From Turnera subulata (Eukaryota > Streptophyta > Magnoliopsida > Malpighiales > Passifloraceae): 64,000 nt of DNA. Of this stretch, positions 22,019 to 32,785 are shown in pieces. Made by a program: the position numbers and the translations under genes. The notes beneath the pieces were generated by a model. It had not been told where the DNA came from, ran no database searches, and saw nothing but the letters and a program-made list of their open reading frames with translations. Location of the stretch: assembly GCA_028386065.3 (NCBI GenBank), contig JAKUCV010005549.1, positions 1 through 64,000 on the forward strand, in the 5' to 3' direction. Positions within the stretch are counted from its first letter, which is position 1, and each line of letters starts with the position of its first letter.

Positions 22019-22543
22019 TGATTTTATCTATATAAAAGAAAAATATAGGCTATTCTTTTTGGGCACAGGCCTTTGGGATAACAAAAATCAAAACGTACAC
22101 AAAAACTTACATGTTTATGGCAATTAAGAACTCTAAAAATAGTATTGGAAATTTCAGGTGATAATCACATGTTTTAAATTTTTCTAAAAACTCCGGGGAA
22201 CAAAAATATACTTAATTGGGTTAATCCAAGTGGTGAGCCATTGGTTATGCTTAAGTGAGGTCTCAGGTGGACTCCTCGTATGTTCAAAAGAAAATCCTCA
22301 TGGTGAGATTCACCCACTAATATCGATTTGAGTGGTGGAGATTATTATCATAAATTCTCGTCATTTACAGACAAATGAGTCGTCATAAATTCTCCACATA
22401 TTATTTAGTTTATGGTGACGTTACAAACATAAAAAGTTAGAACAACTTGGTAACGTTACAAACATAATCATATATCATGGTATTTATCTCCAATTTTATA
22501 ACAAAGGTTAATCAATATGTCGCATTCTTGTATTGGGTTTAAA
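22019..22543. other. Single-copy flank with a degraded SINE-like segment
   Basis: No gene. 22212-22340 begins GGGTTAATCCAAGTGGTGAGCC and continues TTAAGTGAGGTCTCAGG. It resembles the tRNA-derived head of the SINE at 22558 but has no clear tail or duplication. Confidence 0.4.
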
Positions 22544-22557
22544 TGTTACTTGGAGAT

Positions 22558-22675
22558 ACCAATGTGGGGTTGGTCCAAGTGGTAAGCGACTTGGTTCCGC
22601 TTAAACGAGGTCTCGGGTACCCATCATATCCAGGTGCGCGACGCCGGTCGATACCGGCCGGGAAACCAAAAAAAG
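22558..22675 (+). mobile_element. SINE, tRNA-derived (118 bp)
   Basis: A tRNA-like head (GGTTGGTCCAAGTGGTAAGC, box A-like) is followed by GAGGTCTCGGGTACCCATCA in the box B position and a short A-rich tail. It is flanked by the perfect 14-bp duplication TGTTACTTGGAGAT (22544-22557 and 22676-22689). Confidence 0.8.
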
Positions 22676-22978
22676 TGTTACTTGGAGATGCTTAATTTCG
22701 GCAATCATAACCAAGGGTGCGAACAAAGTGGGATCTGGATTACTTATAAAAGTTGGATACCGAATATGGACAATAAAAAAATTTTCATATATGTTTTGAA
22801 AAATAACATGAATATTGCGAAATGAATACAGAAAGAGTTTTTATCTGAAAAGTAATTCGTGTTAAAAAAAAAAAATTCATAAAATGTATGCTAACTATGC
22901 ATGATATTGTGGCTGTATTGGTTCAAGGCAGGCCTCCTTGTAGTTACATAACCAAAGTCTTTCAGAAGCAGAACTGCA

Positions 22979-23308
22979 TTGAGCATAACATTCACCACAG
23001 TCCTTCCTGGCCAATCTCTCAAGCCATCTACACCGCCAACAATGCCTCTTTTGATTCCACTTTGCGATCATACATCAACAACCGTAGGTTTTTGACACCT
23101 TCAACCCCTAAACCGTTGGCCTTATAAGAAAAAAAGAGATAATAAAGTGCAACCCCCAATATTAAACTATCAACTAGAGAAATCCATTTTGTTTCTTTTA
23201 ATTTCTTTGGTCATCCTTCAAGCTGCTGCTGCTGCAAAATGTGTAATCCTACTCGGGTGCGAAAAAGAAGAAGCAAGCAAATGATTGTCAAAATCCGATA
23301 AAACTGAA
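22979..23308 (+). other. LINE-1 5' untranslated region
   Basis: From the target duplication to the first credible ATG of ORF1 at 23309. No coding feature is recognised. Its presence suggests a near-complete 5' end, rare for LINE copies. Confidence 0.6.
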
Positions 23309-24877
23309 ATGTTCTCGAGAAGGAATCAACGACATCCTCCCATGTCCCCAGGACTCCCCTTACACCATCGCTCCCTGACCGGCCCTCCGATCACCGTAAA
23401 CCCCCACCCCCACTTCACATCTACCACTTCACTGTTCCATCAACCAAGTCTGTATCACCAACCAAATACCTACCCAGGTCCTCCAAACACATATTCCGCA
23501 CAACAATCAGCCAAATACCCATACACTACGACACATCAACAGCAAGACCCCAAGACACATCCACACCAGAAGAAAGCTTCATCTTCAAACTCACAGCCAT
23601 TTTTTAACACTAAGATGAAACGCTCCCAACTTTTCCAACCTTTCACATGCCTACCCATGTCCCCTGGCTTGCTCACCGCCACAACACCTCAATTCCGCCA
23701 CCCTCCGGCCACGCTACCGACAACAAACACACTCCCGTACATACCCCCTCAAACTTTGAACCATACCCAGCGACCAATTACCCACCCCCATGTCTCTGCT
23801 CCCGCAGACTCACCATACGATATGCAGCCTGCAACTACCTCCTCTAAACCCGCGAACTCCAACCTTGACCGGAAACAACCAATGTACTTCTCCAAATGGG
23901 GAAGGAAGACTATACAAAATGCAGTCGAGAATAATCAGGCGGTCAGTGTATATGTAGAAAACTTACCTGCAAGGTGGCTTCCTACAGAAGTTCATTTGGT
24001 TATGTCCATGTTTGGAGAGGTTATGGATGTATTCATCCCTCATAAGGTGAACAGGAAAGGCCTTTGTTTTGCTTTTGTTAGGTTTAGAAACACTAATGAA
24101 ATTCAGCGTATCATACATAGCATCTCCTCGATGCTTGTGGATGGGGGTAAAGTTTCGGCCTCCATCGCCAGAAACCGCAAATCAAGCGACACTTTTGCTA
24201 AGAGGCCTCCTCAGTCCAGGTCTCACACATTGATTACCAGGGTGATTGGTGACAAATCTTTTGCGGAAATTACAAAAACAGGTGGTCCTTCATTCGGCCA
24301 TCAAGAGTCGACCTCCATACCAAGCACGCATTCACAGACATATATTCCAAAGGATGGATCTTTGGCCTGGCTCCAACACTGCATCTTGGGTGTTCTTTGG
24401 TCACCCATGTCGCTTGACAGCATTAGAGAGGCTTTCTCCATTGAAGAGAATCGGCAGTTCAACCTTATACCAATTGGTGGGGTTTCTTTTCTTCTCAAAT
24501 TCCAGTCTGTAGAAGCGATGTTAGATTTTTACAACAAGAGGCAAAACAGCGTGGATCATATTTTTAAAGTCTGTCGCCCCTGGAAGGAGGGCGATATGGC
24601 AGTTAACCGGTTATGCTGGGTCTTAGTCCGTGGAGTTCCTCCCCATGTCTGGACAAAAGAATTCTTCAAGTTCATATCTTCCAAAGTGGGCGAGATGGTT
24701 GAATGGAGTCCAGAGACTAGCAAGTGTGTGAGACTCGACGTTGCTGAAATTTTTCTCCTCACAAGCTCTATGAGTCCTATTAATCACGTCATGAAAGTGA
24801 AGATTGGCGGCATATCATGTAATATCGGAATACTGGAATCTCAATACGACCCGCTTGACCAAGTTCAGACTTATACG
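23309..24877 (+). pseudogene. LINE-1 ORF1, N-terminal part (RRM domain)
   Basis: Open for about 523 codons until the Copia-2 insertion. The first 190 residues are Pro/His/Gln-rich low complexity. An RNA-recognition motif follows (about residues 212-290), with VYVENLPARW as RNP2-like and LCFAFVRF as RNP1-like motif, typical of plant L1 ORF1 proteins that bind LINE RNA. A second conserved region (WLQHCILGVLWSPMSL to MKVKIGGISC) follows. The chosen ATG gives MFSRRNQRHPP, comparable to MFSFST at the LINE-2 ORF1 start. The frame runs on in phase after Copia-2 at 31711. Confidence 0.85.
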
Positions 24878-25011
24878 TGATAAGAGATAACTATAGGTTA
24901 GTTTAGTTTTTGTATATGATATGTGTTAGGACTTTTTTGTATCCTTTTCTACTCACTGTTATATAATGACAAAGGACTGCATGAGAAGTGCATCCTGTTT
25001 AAACTCGTTCA
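24878..25011 (+). repeat. Copia-2 5' LTR (134 bp)
   Basis: Differs from 31577-31710 at only a couple of positions, suggesting recent insertion. It ends AACTCGTTCA directly before the primer site. Confidence 0.9.
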
Positions 25012-25091
25012 TGGTAGCGGAGCTAGAGATTCTCTTTGTGAATCTGAATCAAAATCTTTTCTTCTAGCTTTCTTCTCTGCAGTCCTGCATC

Positions 25092-25482
25092 ATGTCTACT
25101 GTTCTAAACTCTTCATCCTCTTCTGCGTCTTCTTCTGCATCTGATGTTTCTCATTCTGTTTCTCAGTCTGTCTCTGTTTCTCATTCTGTTCTAAGTGTAA
25201 GCAATATCAAAAACTATGTTCCAGCCACTCTTGATTTTTCCAATTTTCTTGTGTGGCAAAGTCTTCTATATACTGTTTTTTCAGTCTCATCAAGTTGTCG
25301 GTCATATTGATGGTTCAAGTGTTCAGCCCCACGCCTTCGTTCCTGCTGCAAACGAAGGTGAACAACCTCAGCCCAATCCTCTTTTTACTCAATGGAATCA
25401 AGTTGACTCCACACTTGTCACTTGGAACTATGCTACCATTCGTCAGGATATTCTTAAACACGTGATTCGTCCGGGTCTTTAA
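25092..25482 (+). pseudogene. Copia-2 gag, frameshifted and truncated
   Basis: Starts MSTVLNSSSSSASSS and continues through NYVPATLDFSNFLVWQSLLYT. A frameshift near 25280 moves it to SHQVVGHIDGSSVQPHAFVP and ILKHVIRPGL. This is the conserved N-terminal copia gag pattern (capsid region). The zinc knuckle and protease that should follow are deleted: integrase sequence begins about 45 bp later. Confidence 0.8.
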
Positions 25483-25524
25483 GGTGGACGAGGGGAAGAG
25501 TTATAACCCCGGCCACCTTTATTC

Positions 25525-26570
25525 TTGGGAAATCCTTCAATTGTCTCTTCCCAGGTCAATAGGCAGGTAGTTTTTTGTCAAGTGTGTCAGATAGGCAAGC
25601 AGACCTTGTTGCCCTATCCCTCCTCTGTCGAGTCTTGTACTACTTTATTTCAAATAATACATTGTGATGTTTGGGTTTCTCCTATTGTTTCAGAAAGTGG
25701 ATTCAAATATTATGTGGTTTTTGTTGATGGTTATTCACGGTTTACCTGGGTTTATCCCTTGCGCTCAAAGCGGGATGTTTTTATTTGTTTCAAACATTTT
25801 CATGCGATGATTCAAACCCAGTTTCAGCAGCAGATTCGCTATCTCTAATCTGATGGGGGTGGTGAGTTTTGCAATAATGTGTTTGACTCTTATCTTCGGG
25901 ATCATGGCATCCTACGACGCATTTCTTGTCCTTATAGTCATCAACAAAATGGTTTGGCGGAACGTACTCATCGTTCTTTGTTGAACTCTATCCGATCGTT
26001 TTTGTATCAAGCCCACTTACCTCTTTCCTTTTGGGTAGAGGCGTTGCATTATGTGACACATATTCGCAATCGCCTACCCACTGTCACTCTTTCTTGGAAG
26101 AGTCCTTACCAACTTCTATTTAATCGGCAGCCCACTTTTGATAATGTTACGGTGTTTGGATGTGCATGTTACCCACATAATATGAGTCCACACACGCACA
26201 AATTGCATCCCCGTTCACAACTGCATATATTTTTAGGTTTATCTACATCTCACAAAGGTTTTAGATGTTACAATCCACAATCTCGTAAAGTGGTGGTCTC
26301 TCGTAATGTTCTTTTTGATGAGTCTTCTTTTCCTTATCAAACTCTATCTCAATCAGTCTCCAAGTCTTTTGATATTGGCTCCTTTAATTTCGATGTTGTC
26401 CATACCCTACCTCGTGTCACTTTTTCTATTCCCACGTCTGACCCACAGCCCTCTTCACTGTCTTTGCCACTCTCGGCCTCCACTTCTTCCCCATCGTCCT
26501 CCTCTTCACCAACCCCAAACACCAACCCAGAACCTATCACAAACTCAGAACAACAACCAATTGCACCTAC
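25525..26570 (+). pseudogene. Copia-2 integrase
   Basis: Pre-integrase CQVCQIGKQTLLPYPSS and the catalytic core of the integrase that inserts the cDNA. The DDE core is visible as IIHCDVW (first Asp), SDGGGEF (second Asp) and HQQNGLAERTHRSL (Glu). A TAA stop lies just before SDGGGEF (25846-25848). The frame then runs open through the conserved FGCACYPH region to a Ser/Pro-rich linker, which the solo LTR interrupts at 26571. Confidence 0.9.
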
Positions 26571-29500
26571 TGTGGAAGCCCGTACCCCAATTAATTAAAA
26601 ACAATGTAATTTAAATGAAAAAGAGTTACCAAAATACTCTTTAAAACCCGGGGTACAAAAAAAACCGATGCTTCGGCATACAACATTTTTCCATGAAAAT
26701 GTAAATTCACAACGAGATGTCATAAAAATAAACGAGATCAACCGGCTTAACAAATAATAAGCCATCACGGCATCACGCCGACATAATATCACAAAATCAA
26801 CTCCGGCCAACTGCCGATATAAAGATAACATATTTATGACATCTCGAGTTATTTATCATGCAGCGGAAGATGTAAATAATAATAATACTCAAGATAGAAA
26901 ATATCATGCATATGGCCCTATGGATCCCACCAAGAGATAATGCACAACTACCTGCTGGAGTGACTGCGTCTGATCTCCGAGTCGAAGGTGTAAGTGAGTC
27001 TGCACGCTAACTAAAGTCTGAAAAACAACGGTGGCGATTATGTGAGTCGCCTACTCAGTGAACATTAAAAGTCTAAATATACATGAAAGTGAAGTCATGC
27101 TCGTAGGGTGAGTAGCTCACGAGCACAAGTACAGCATACAAGCAAATCAGAATCACACACCATCACATAAATGTTTTATTGTATTATAGCTCGTATTGTT
27201 TGAGCTCAATGCGTTATCTTATTGTTATCATTATTATTATTTTTATTATTATGGGCCCTCTACTGTGAGTCAAGTCTCGGTAGCGCATCTGATCAGATCA
27301 GGGTGTGAAACCCAAATGTCGAACCTCAGAAGGGGTAGATTCTGAGGCCAAAAACCACTGAAAACTCTCAAGTGGCCGCTAGCTACCTGAGGGTGCACTC
27401 AGACACACCTAACCGGTGCAAGTCTTCCAGGGGTGCACCTACATCCCCTGGGCATGCTAAACAGCATAACGTGACCCGAGGTACCCAACCCTCCTCGGGG
27501 CTACCAACCGACACCACAGTAGAATTTAGTATTTTATTCTTAATTACACCTTTATATTTCTGTTTGAAGTACATTATGTCTTTCAGGGAAGTGTGTATGT
27601 GCCCCTGTAACATCTGGGCCTTCGGCCCATAACCACATACTATTACGGTTGAGATACATTATGTCTTTCAGGGATGTGTGCACTGTAAGTGTCCCTGTTT
27701 CATCCGGGCCTGCGGCCCATAACCATACATCATCACAAAAGTGTTTTACATGTTATATTTCATAACAGTTTTTCATGTAGAAATTTAGACATATGAGATC
27801 AATCAGGTATATAAATCCAATCATCGCATGTAGCAAACAAGGCAAGTAAACAAACAAACCACACCAACATGCATTCACAAAACATATACAAAAAGACTTG
27901 TAATGTCACCTCGAAATGTCGATTATGACTTCTTCCCGATCCGAATCTACAGCTCCCGGGGTATCTCCCGTGCCTGAATACCGGCACATAATATAATCAC
28001 TAAACCAACTTTAAGAATAAACTTATATGTATGCTAAGATATACTCTAATCGAGTAACCCCCGACTCTAACTTCCGATATAAGATTTCCGGGCCTAAGTC
28101 CAAAAGGATATTTTCTTCTTCATAACTCCATCAATTAAGGATCTAAGGTTCGTCGGTTTAAGTTCGTTAACAATTCTCGGGCCTAAGGCCTACTAAATCC
28201 TTAATCACAAATTCCGGGCCGTGGGCCCACCTTCTTACGTCCATAATTTTACCGATTATGAAATTGGGCTTCGAGCCCGTTCTTAACATCCGTGAGTTTA
28301 GTTTCCGTGATTAAGTCCTAAGTCCGTATTTTAGGTCCAATTAAATGTCCTAAGCTTCAAATTGAAATTATTGGGCCTGGGCTCGGTTTTTCCTAAAAAC
28401 CGTCCTAAGGTCGTTTCCGAGCCCAAGGTTAATTGGCCTAAAGTCTATTCGTGTCGGTAGATTCTCCCGGCCACACACTCTTTTCTCTCCGCTCTCGGGA
28501 ATCCTCAATTCACCAAGTATATAAATATAAATGTGTTTCGTAACAATAAATTCCAAAATTTAATTACATGGCATAACCGAGATAAAACAAGATTAATACC
28601 GTCTAACTCTCGTAAAAACGAGGAATATAGTCCGCTGGCAGAATCCGAGCCTTCGCCGGAAAATTCCCGAGCCCTCGCCGGAATAGTGCTCTCTCGCGGA
28701 TTCCGGTCACCCTTGCCGGAATAGTAACCCGGGACCACAAAGAAACGCAACAGTAACCTGGAAGGAACCCACAACAAGCTGCCAAACCCCAGCATCCACC
28801 AATCGACATTCAATCCAAACAATCAACTCACAGAAACATCAATTGAACAAACAAGTAAAGAATTAAAGGTTCAAATCCTTACTCGGAAATAGTTTGGCAC
28901 TGCCAGAACCGAATTCATGCCATGGAGTCTCGTTCACAATCAAAATTCAAGAACCCCAACCAATCAACAACCACGGCAGCTCTACCATGATTCAACAACT
29001 CAACTCGCCATCAACAATAACCTCATCACTGCCGCCGCCCTCGACAACCTGAACACCACCCAATTCCAGAACAACAACACCCATCAATCCTCCAAAACCA
29101 ATATATACGACAACAAAACGAAGAAGAAGGAAGAAGGGAGGAGTCGACCCGAACAACAAACCCGCCTCAAACAACCACCACCGAACTCCACACCCAACAG
29201 CGCAACGCAACCGCACACAACCAACATCCCTGCAACCCGCAACATGGCCAGCCGTCACCAACATCAAACCCGATTCGGGTTAGTCCACAGGCACCAATCC
29301 AAAGAAAAAGAAGAAAGAGAAAACAGAGGAAGTAGCAGGGCTCACCGAGCAGCGAAGAAGACGCGGTTGTTCGCGCCCGCGTGCGGCTCCTCGTTGCCCT
29401 CAATCCTCGGCTTCCTCTGCAACTCGTGGTGGCGGCGGCCCCGTGTGAGGAAGGAGAGGGGACGAGATGGTGTGGTGTCGGCGAGAAGAAGAAGTAAGGC

Positions 29501-29930
29501 CGGGGAGGTGATTTGGTTCCAAATCGAAAAGGAATTTAAGAGGAGGAAGAGGAACACAGAAAGAACAAGAAGGAGATGGGGTATCATGCCGTTGATGGCA
29601 TGATTGAAGGCAACCATGTGGGGGACAAAGCCGTTGGCAACGGCGGCTGNNNNNNNNNNNNNNNNNNNNNNNNNNNNNNNNNNNNNTTTTTTTTTTTTTT
29701 AACTGAAACGACGTAGTTTCAATCGAAACTACTCTAAACCTCTCGTTTCGTCCCGATCTCGAATTCGTTTTCCACGGAACCCGAACTATGAACAATACCG
29801 ACTTAGAATTGACATTCTCATGGCAAAATAATTTATTTCCTCAACTAAAACTCGAAAATACCTCAAGGGTAAAATCGGAATAAATTTCCGAAAATTCCGA
29901 AAATCAAATTATAAAATCCGGGGCGTTACA
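26571..29930 (-). mobile_element. Solo LTR of the Gypsy-1 family (3360 bp)
   Basis: Bounded by TGTGGAAGCCCG and GGGGCGTTACA on the plus strand, so it reads TGTAACGCCCCGG on the minus. It is flanked by a perfect 5-bp duplication CCTAC (26566-26570 and 29931-29935). It is related to 13334-16595 but clearly diverged and with indels. A lone LTR with matching duplications is the product of LTR-LTR recombination. It contains the 37-base assembly gap. Confidence 0.92.
29650..29686. other. Assembly gap (N run)
   Basis: 37 undetermined bases followed by 14 T, within the purine/pyrimidine-rich block of the solo LTR. Likely a sequencing failure at a homopolymer. Confidence 0.99.
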
Positions 29931-29942
29931 CCTACTCATAGG

Positions 29943-31589
29943 ATGACAACTCGTTCCAAAGCGGGTATTACCAAACCTATCAATCGTCTATCTTTGCTTA
30001 CCACTACTTCTGCACCACCTGAACCAAAAACTTATCTTCAGGCTTCAAAGGAGAGTGTCTGGTGCGATGCTATGAACGAGGAGATACAGGCCTTGCACCG
30101 AAACCACACTTGGTTTTTGGTTCCCAAACCTCCCCCCCAAGTGAACATCATTGGTTCCAAGTGGGTGTTCAAGCGAAAGTACAGGTCTGATGGTACATTG
30201 GAAAGACATAAGGCACGTTTGGTTGCCCAAGGGTATACTCAGCGCGCTGGAGAGGATTTTGAGGAGACATTTAGTTCGGTCATTAAACCTGCTACCATTC
30301 GAATCGTTCTTACGATTGCGGTCTCGAATGGTTGGGGGTTACGGCAGCTTGATGTCAAGAATGCTTTCTTGAATGGGGATTTACAAGAGGCTGTCTATAT
30401 GAAGCAACCACCGGGATATGAGGATCCAAAGCATCCTGATTATGTTTGTAGGCTGCGTAAGGCACTCTATGGCCTGAAGCAGGCACCGCGGGCGTGGTAC
30501 CAACGCTTTGCTCATTTTCTACTTTCTCGGGGTTTCTTTATCTGTAAATCGGATGCATCCCTTTTTATTCTACACTCTGGCCAAGGCGTGGCTTTTCTTC
30601 TTCTTTATGTTGATGATATAGTTCTCACGGCCTCTACTTCAGTTCTTTTGGCTCAATTACTCACCATGTTAAAGGAGGAGTTTTTGATGTCTGATCTTGG
30701 TGACTTACACTATTTCCTTGGTCTGCAGATTAGACGGTTTTCTGGTGGATTGTTTGTGCACCAGACCAAGTACTTGACATCTATTCTTCAGCGGGCAGGG
30801 TTCACCGACACCAAGTCTTCACCTACCCCCATGCAGCCCAAGCTTCAGTTGTCTATTGATCAAGGCGAGCAGTTGTCTGTGGATGACCAAAGATTGTATC
30901 GGACGATAGTGGGAGCCCTACAATATCTTACATTCACTCGTCCGGATATCTCCTTTGCTGTGAATTTGGTGTGTCAATTCATGCACTCTCCGACTACAGC
31001 TCATTGGAAAGCAGTCAAGCGCATACTGCGATATCTTTCAGGTACACAAGATAGAGGTTTTCTGCTTCGACCGGTTAATTTGCAGAATATGGTTGCCTAT
31101 AGTGATGCTGATTGGGCGGGTTGTCTAGATACAAGACGTTCCACTACAGGTTTTTGTATTTATTTGGGAGGCAATCTGATTTCTTGGTCTGTGAAGAAAC
31201 AACACACCGTTTCCCGTAGCAGTGCCGAGTCTGAGTATCGGGCTTTGGCTAGCACCGTGGCTGACATCTGCTGGTTGAGAGCTCTTCTGTCCGAGTTAGG
31301 ATATGCACCATCGCTGCCGGTCATTGTTCATTGTGATAATAAGTCGGCAACTTTTTTGGCAAGCAATCCTGTCCAACATCAACGGACAAAACATCTTGAG
31401 GTTGATCTGCATTTTGTACGAGAACGAGTTCGTTGGAAACACATTTTGGTCTCTCATATTGATAGTTCTCAGCAACTAGCTGATATATTTACAAAGTCTT
31501 TGGGTGTAAATTCGTTTAAACAGCTTTGTTCCAATTTGAGTTTGGTTAGTTCTTCCACCCTCAAATTGAGGGGGAGTGATAAGAGATAA
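29943..31589 (+). CDS. Copia-2 reverse transcriptase and RNase H (intact segment of polyprotein)
   Basis: 548 codons without a stop, in frame with the integrase linker upstream of the solo LTR. Reverse transcriptase (about residues 60-300): LVAQGYTQRAGEDFEETFSS, LDVKNAFLNGDL with the first catalytic Asp, LYGLKQAPRAWYQR, and the active site YVDDIVL. The copia RNase H follows (about 385-520): AYSDADWAGC, SSAESEYRAL and HCDNKSA, the Asp/Glu/Asp catalytic positions, then RTKHLEVDLHFVRE. It ends 13 bp into the 3' LTR. Clean compared with the rest of the element, so decay is recent; it is separated from gag and integrase by the solo LTR, so no full polyprotein is made. The true polyprotein start is upstream. 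Confidence 0.92.
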   Translation: MTTRSKAGITKPINRLSLLTTTSAPPEPKTYLQASKESVWCDAMNEEIQALHRNHTWFLVPKPPPQVNIIGSKWVFKRKYRSDGTLERHKARLVAQGYTQRAGEDFEETFSSVIKPATIRIVLTIAVSNGWGLRQLDVKNAFLNGDLQEAVYMKQPPGYEDPKHPDYVCRLRKALYGLKQAPRAWYQRFAHFLLSRGFFICKSDASLFILHSGQGVAFLLLYVDDIVLTASTSVLLAQLLTMLKEEFLMSDLGDLHYFLGLQIRRFSGGLFVHQTKYLTSILQRAGFTDTKSSPTPMQPKLQLSIDQGEQLSVDDQRLYRTIVGALQYLTFTRPDISFAVNLVCQFMHSPTTAHWKAVKRILRYLSGTQDRGFLLRPVNLQNMVAYSDADWAGCLDTRRSTTGFCIYLGGNLISWSVKKQHTVSRSSAESEYRALASTVADICWLRALLSELGYAPSLPVIVHCDNKSATFLASNPVQHQRTKHLEVDLHFVRERVRWKHILVSHIDSSQQLADIFTKSLGVNSFKQLCSNLSLVSSSTLKLRGSDKR

Positions 31590-31710
31590 CTGTAGGTTAG
31601 TTTAGTTTTTGTATATGATATGTGTTAGGACTCTTTTGTATCCTTTTCTACTCACTGTTATATAATGACAAAGGACTGCATGAGAAGTGCATCCTGTTTA
31701 AACTCGTTCA
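31577..31710 (+). repeat. Copia-2 3' LTR (134 bp)
   Basis: Matches 24878-25011. Preceded by the polypurine tract TTGAGGGGGAG. Confidence 0.9.
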
Positions 31711-32745
31711 AGACGCAGGTCACCGACGCTGATGACGTTGATGACAACGGCGGCGCGTCCGGGTCAGTTCAAGATCCCAATGATAGACGCGACCGCATGG
31801 CGAGTATAACCAAATCCCCCCAGAGCCCTAAGTACGCCACCAATCCAAGCCAATCAGATATCCTCTAACGGCTCAGCATCCGAGGACCCATTCAACCTTC
31901 GCCCACTAATTGAGCATGCCACCACTATCATCGAGAGGAGCGAAGAATTATATTCCCTGAGCACCAAGTCTATCCCACATGAGCTGTCTCACCCACTACC
32001 TAGTACTACTCCCCTTCAGACCCATATCCTGACACCCGCCCTGACACAATCAGACCCCATAACCCAAACCAACACCCACAACTCAATTCACTCATGTGCG
32101 CCCCCCAAAACCAGATCTAACCCCCCCATTATTGAGCCCACACGCTCAAGCCCAAGCCTACATACTTCTGAACCACATAATTTTGAGCCCACAATCGCCA
32201 ACCCAAACTTCAGAGCCTTAGTTCCCTACCCAGATACACCATCATACCAAAATTCCTCCTTCCAGAGCCCACCCCCATACAAGCCATACCTCCATGATAG
32301 TGCAAGCTCCTCCAACTCATCCCACTCACTAACTGATGAGACATGGAGTAGTTCGTGGTTGACATACCCCTATGAATATAATGGCTCGGCCTTTCAAAAG
32401 GCAGTGAATAGACAGGTTGCTGCAATTATCCAAAATATGGAACCAAAGAACAAGAAGCGAGTTAAGTTCTTGTCTGCTAAAGGTAGTGTCTTATCTGAAC
32501 CTGAATGCTTAGAGCGTGTCACGGATTTTGACTTTCGAAACAATAACAGTAAAATCCTGGTTGAGAGCTCACCAAGCTCACCTATCCCTGTTTCCTTCAG
32601 TTCGATGGAAGTAGAAGAGACGAACAGACTTGGTGATTGTGTCGGATGGGACAGAAGAAACGTAGATGGGGAAACAAATCGGATATTAGTGGATTTAGTG
32701 GACAGAGAGGCTTATGAATGGGTGCAATCGCGTGCAAGCGATTAA
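31711..32745 (+). pseudogene. LINE-1 ORF1, C-terminal part
   Basis: Resumes ORF1 in phase after Copia-2 (QTYT then QVTDADDVDDNGG) and reaches a stop at 31866-31868. The next frame is open from just before that point (SSNGSASEDPFNLRPLIEH) through a Pro/Ser/Thr-rich region to EWVQSRASD at 32745, so a single frameshift separates the parts. This is the usual acidic, low-complexity tail of plant L1 ORF1. Confidence 0.75.
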
Positions 32746-32785
32746 TCGCCCAGCCTTCGCTTTTCAGTGTATTTGTTTTCCTTAA

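Larger units (their letters stand above)
24878..31710 (+). mobile_element. Copia-2: Ty1/copia element (Ale-like) inserted in LINE-1 ORF1
   Basis: The 134-bp LTRs are 24878-25011 and 31577-31710, each starting TGATAAGAGATAACT. A Met-type primer site TGGTAGCGGAGC starts immediately after the 5' LTR at 25012, and the purine tract GAGGGGGAG lies before 31577. The flanks ATACG / AGACG match at 4 of 5 bases. The gag is shortened, integrase has a stop, and the RT-RNase H frame is intact. A gypsy solo LTR interrupts it. Confidence 0.92.
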
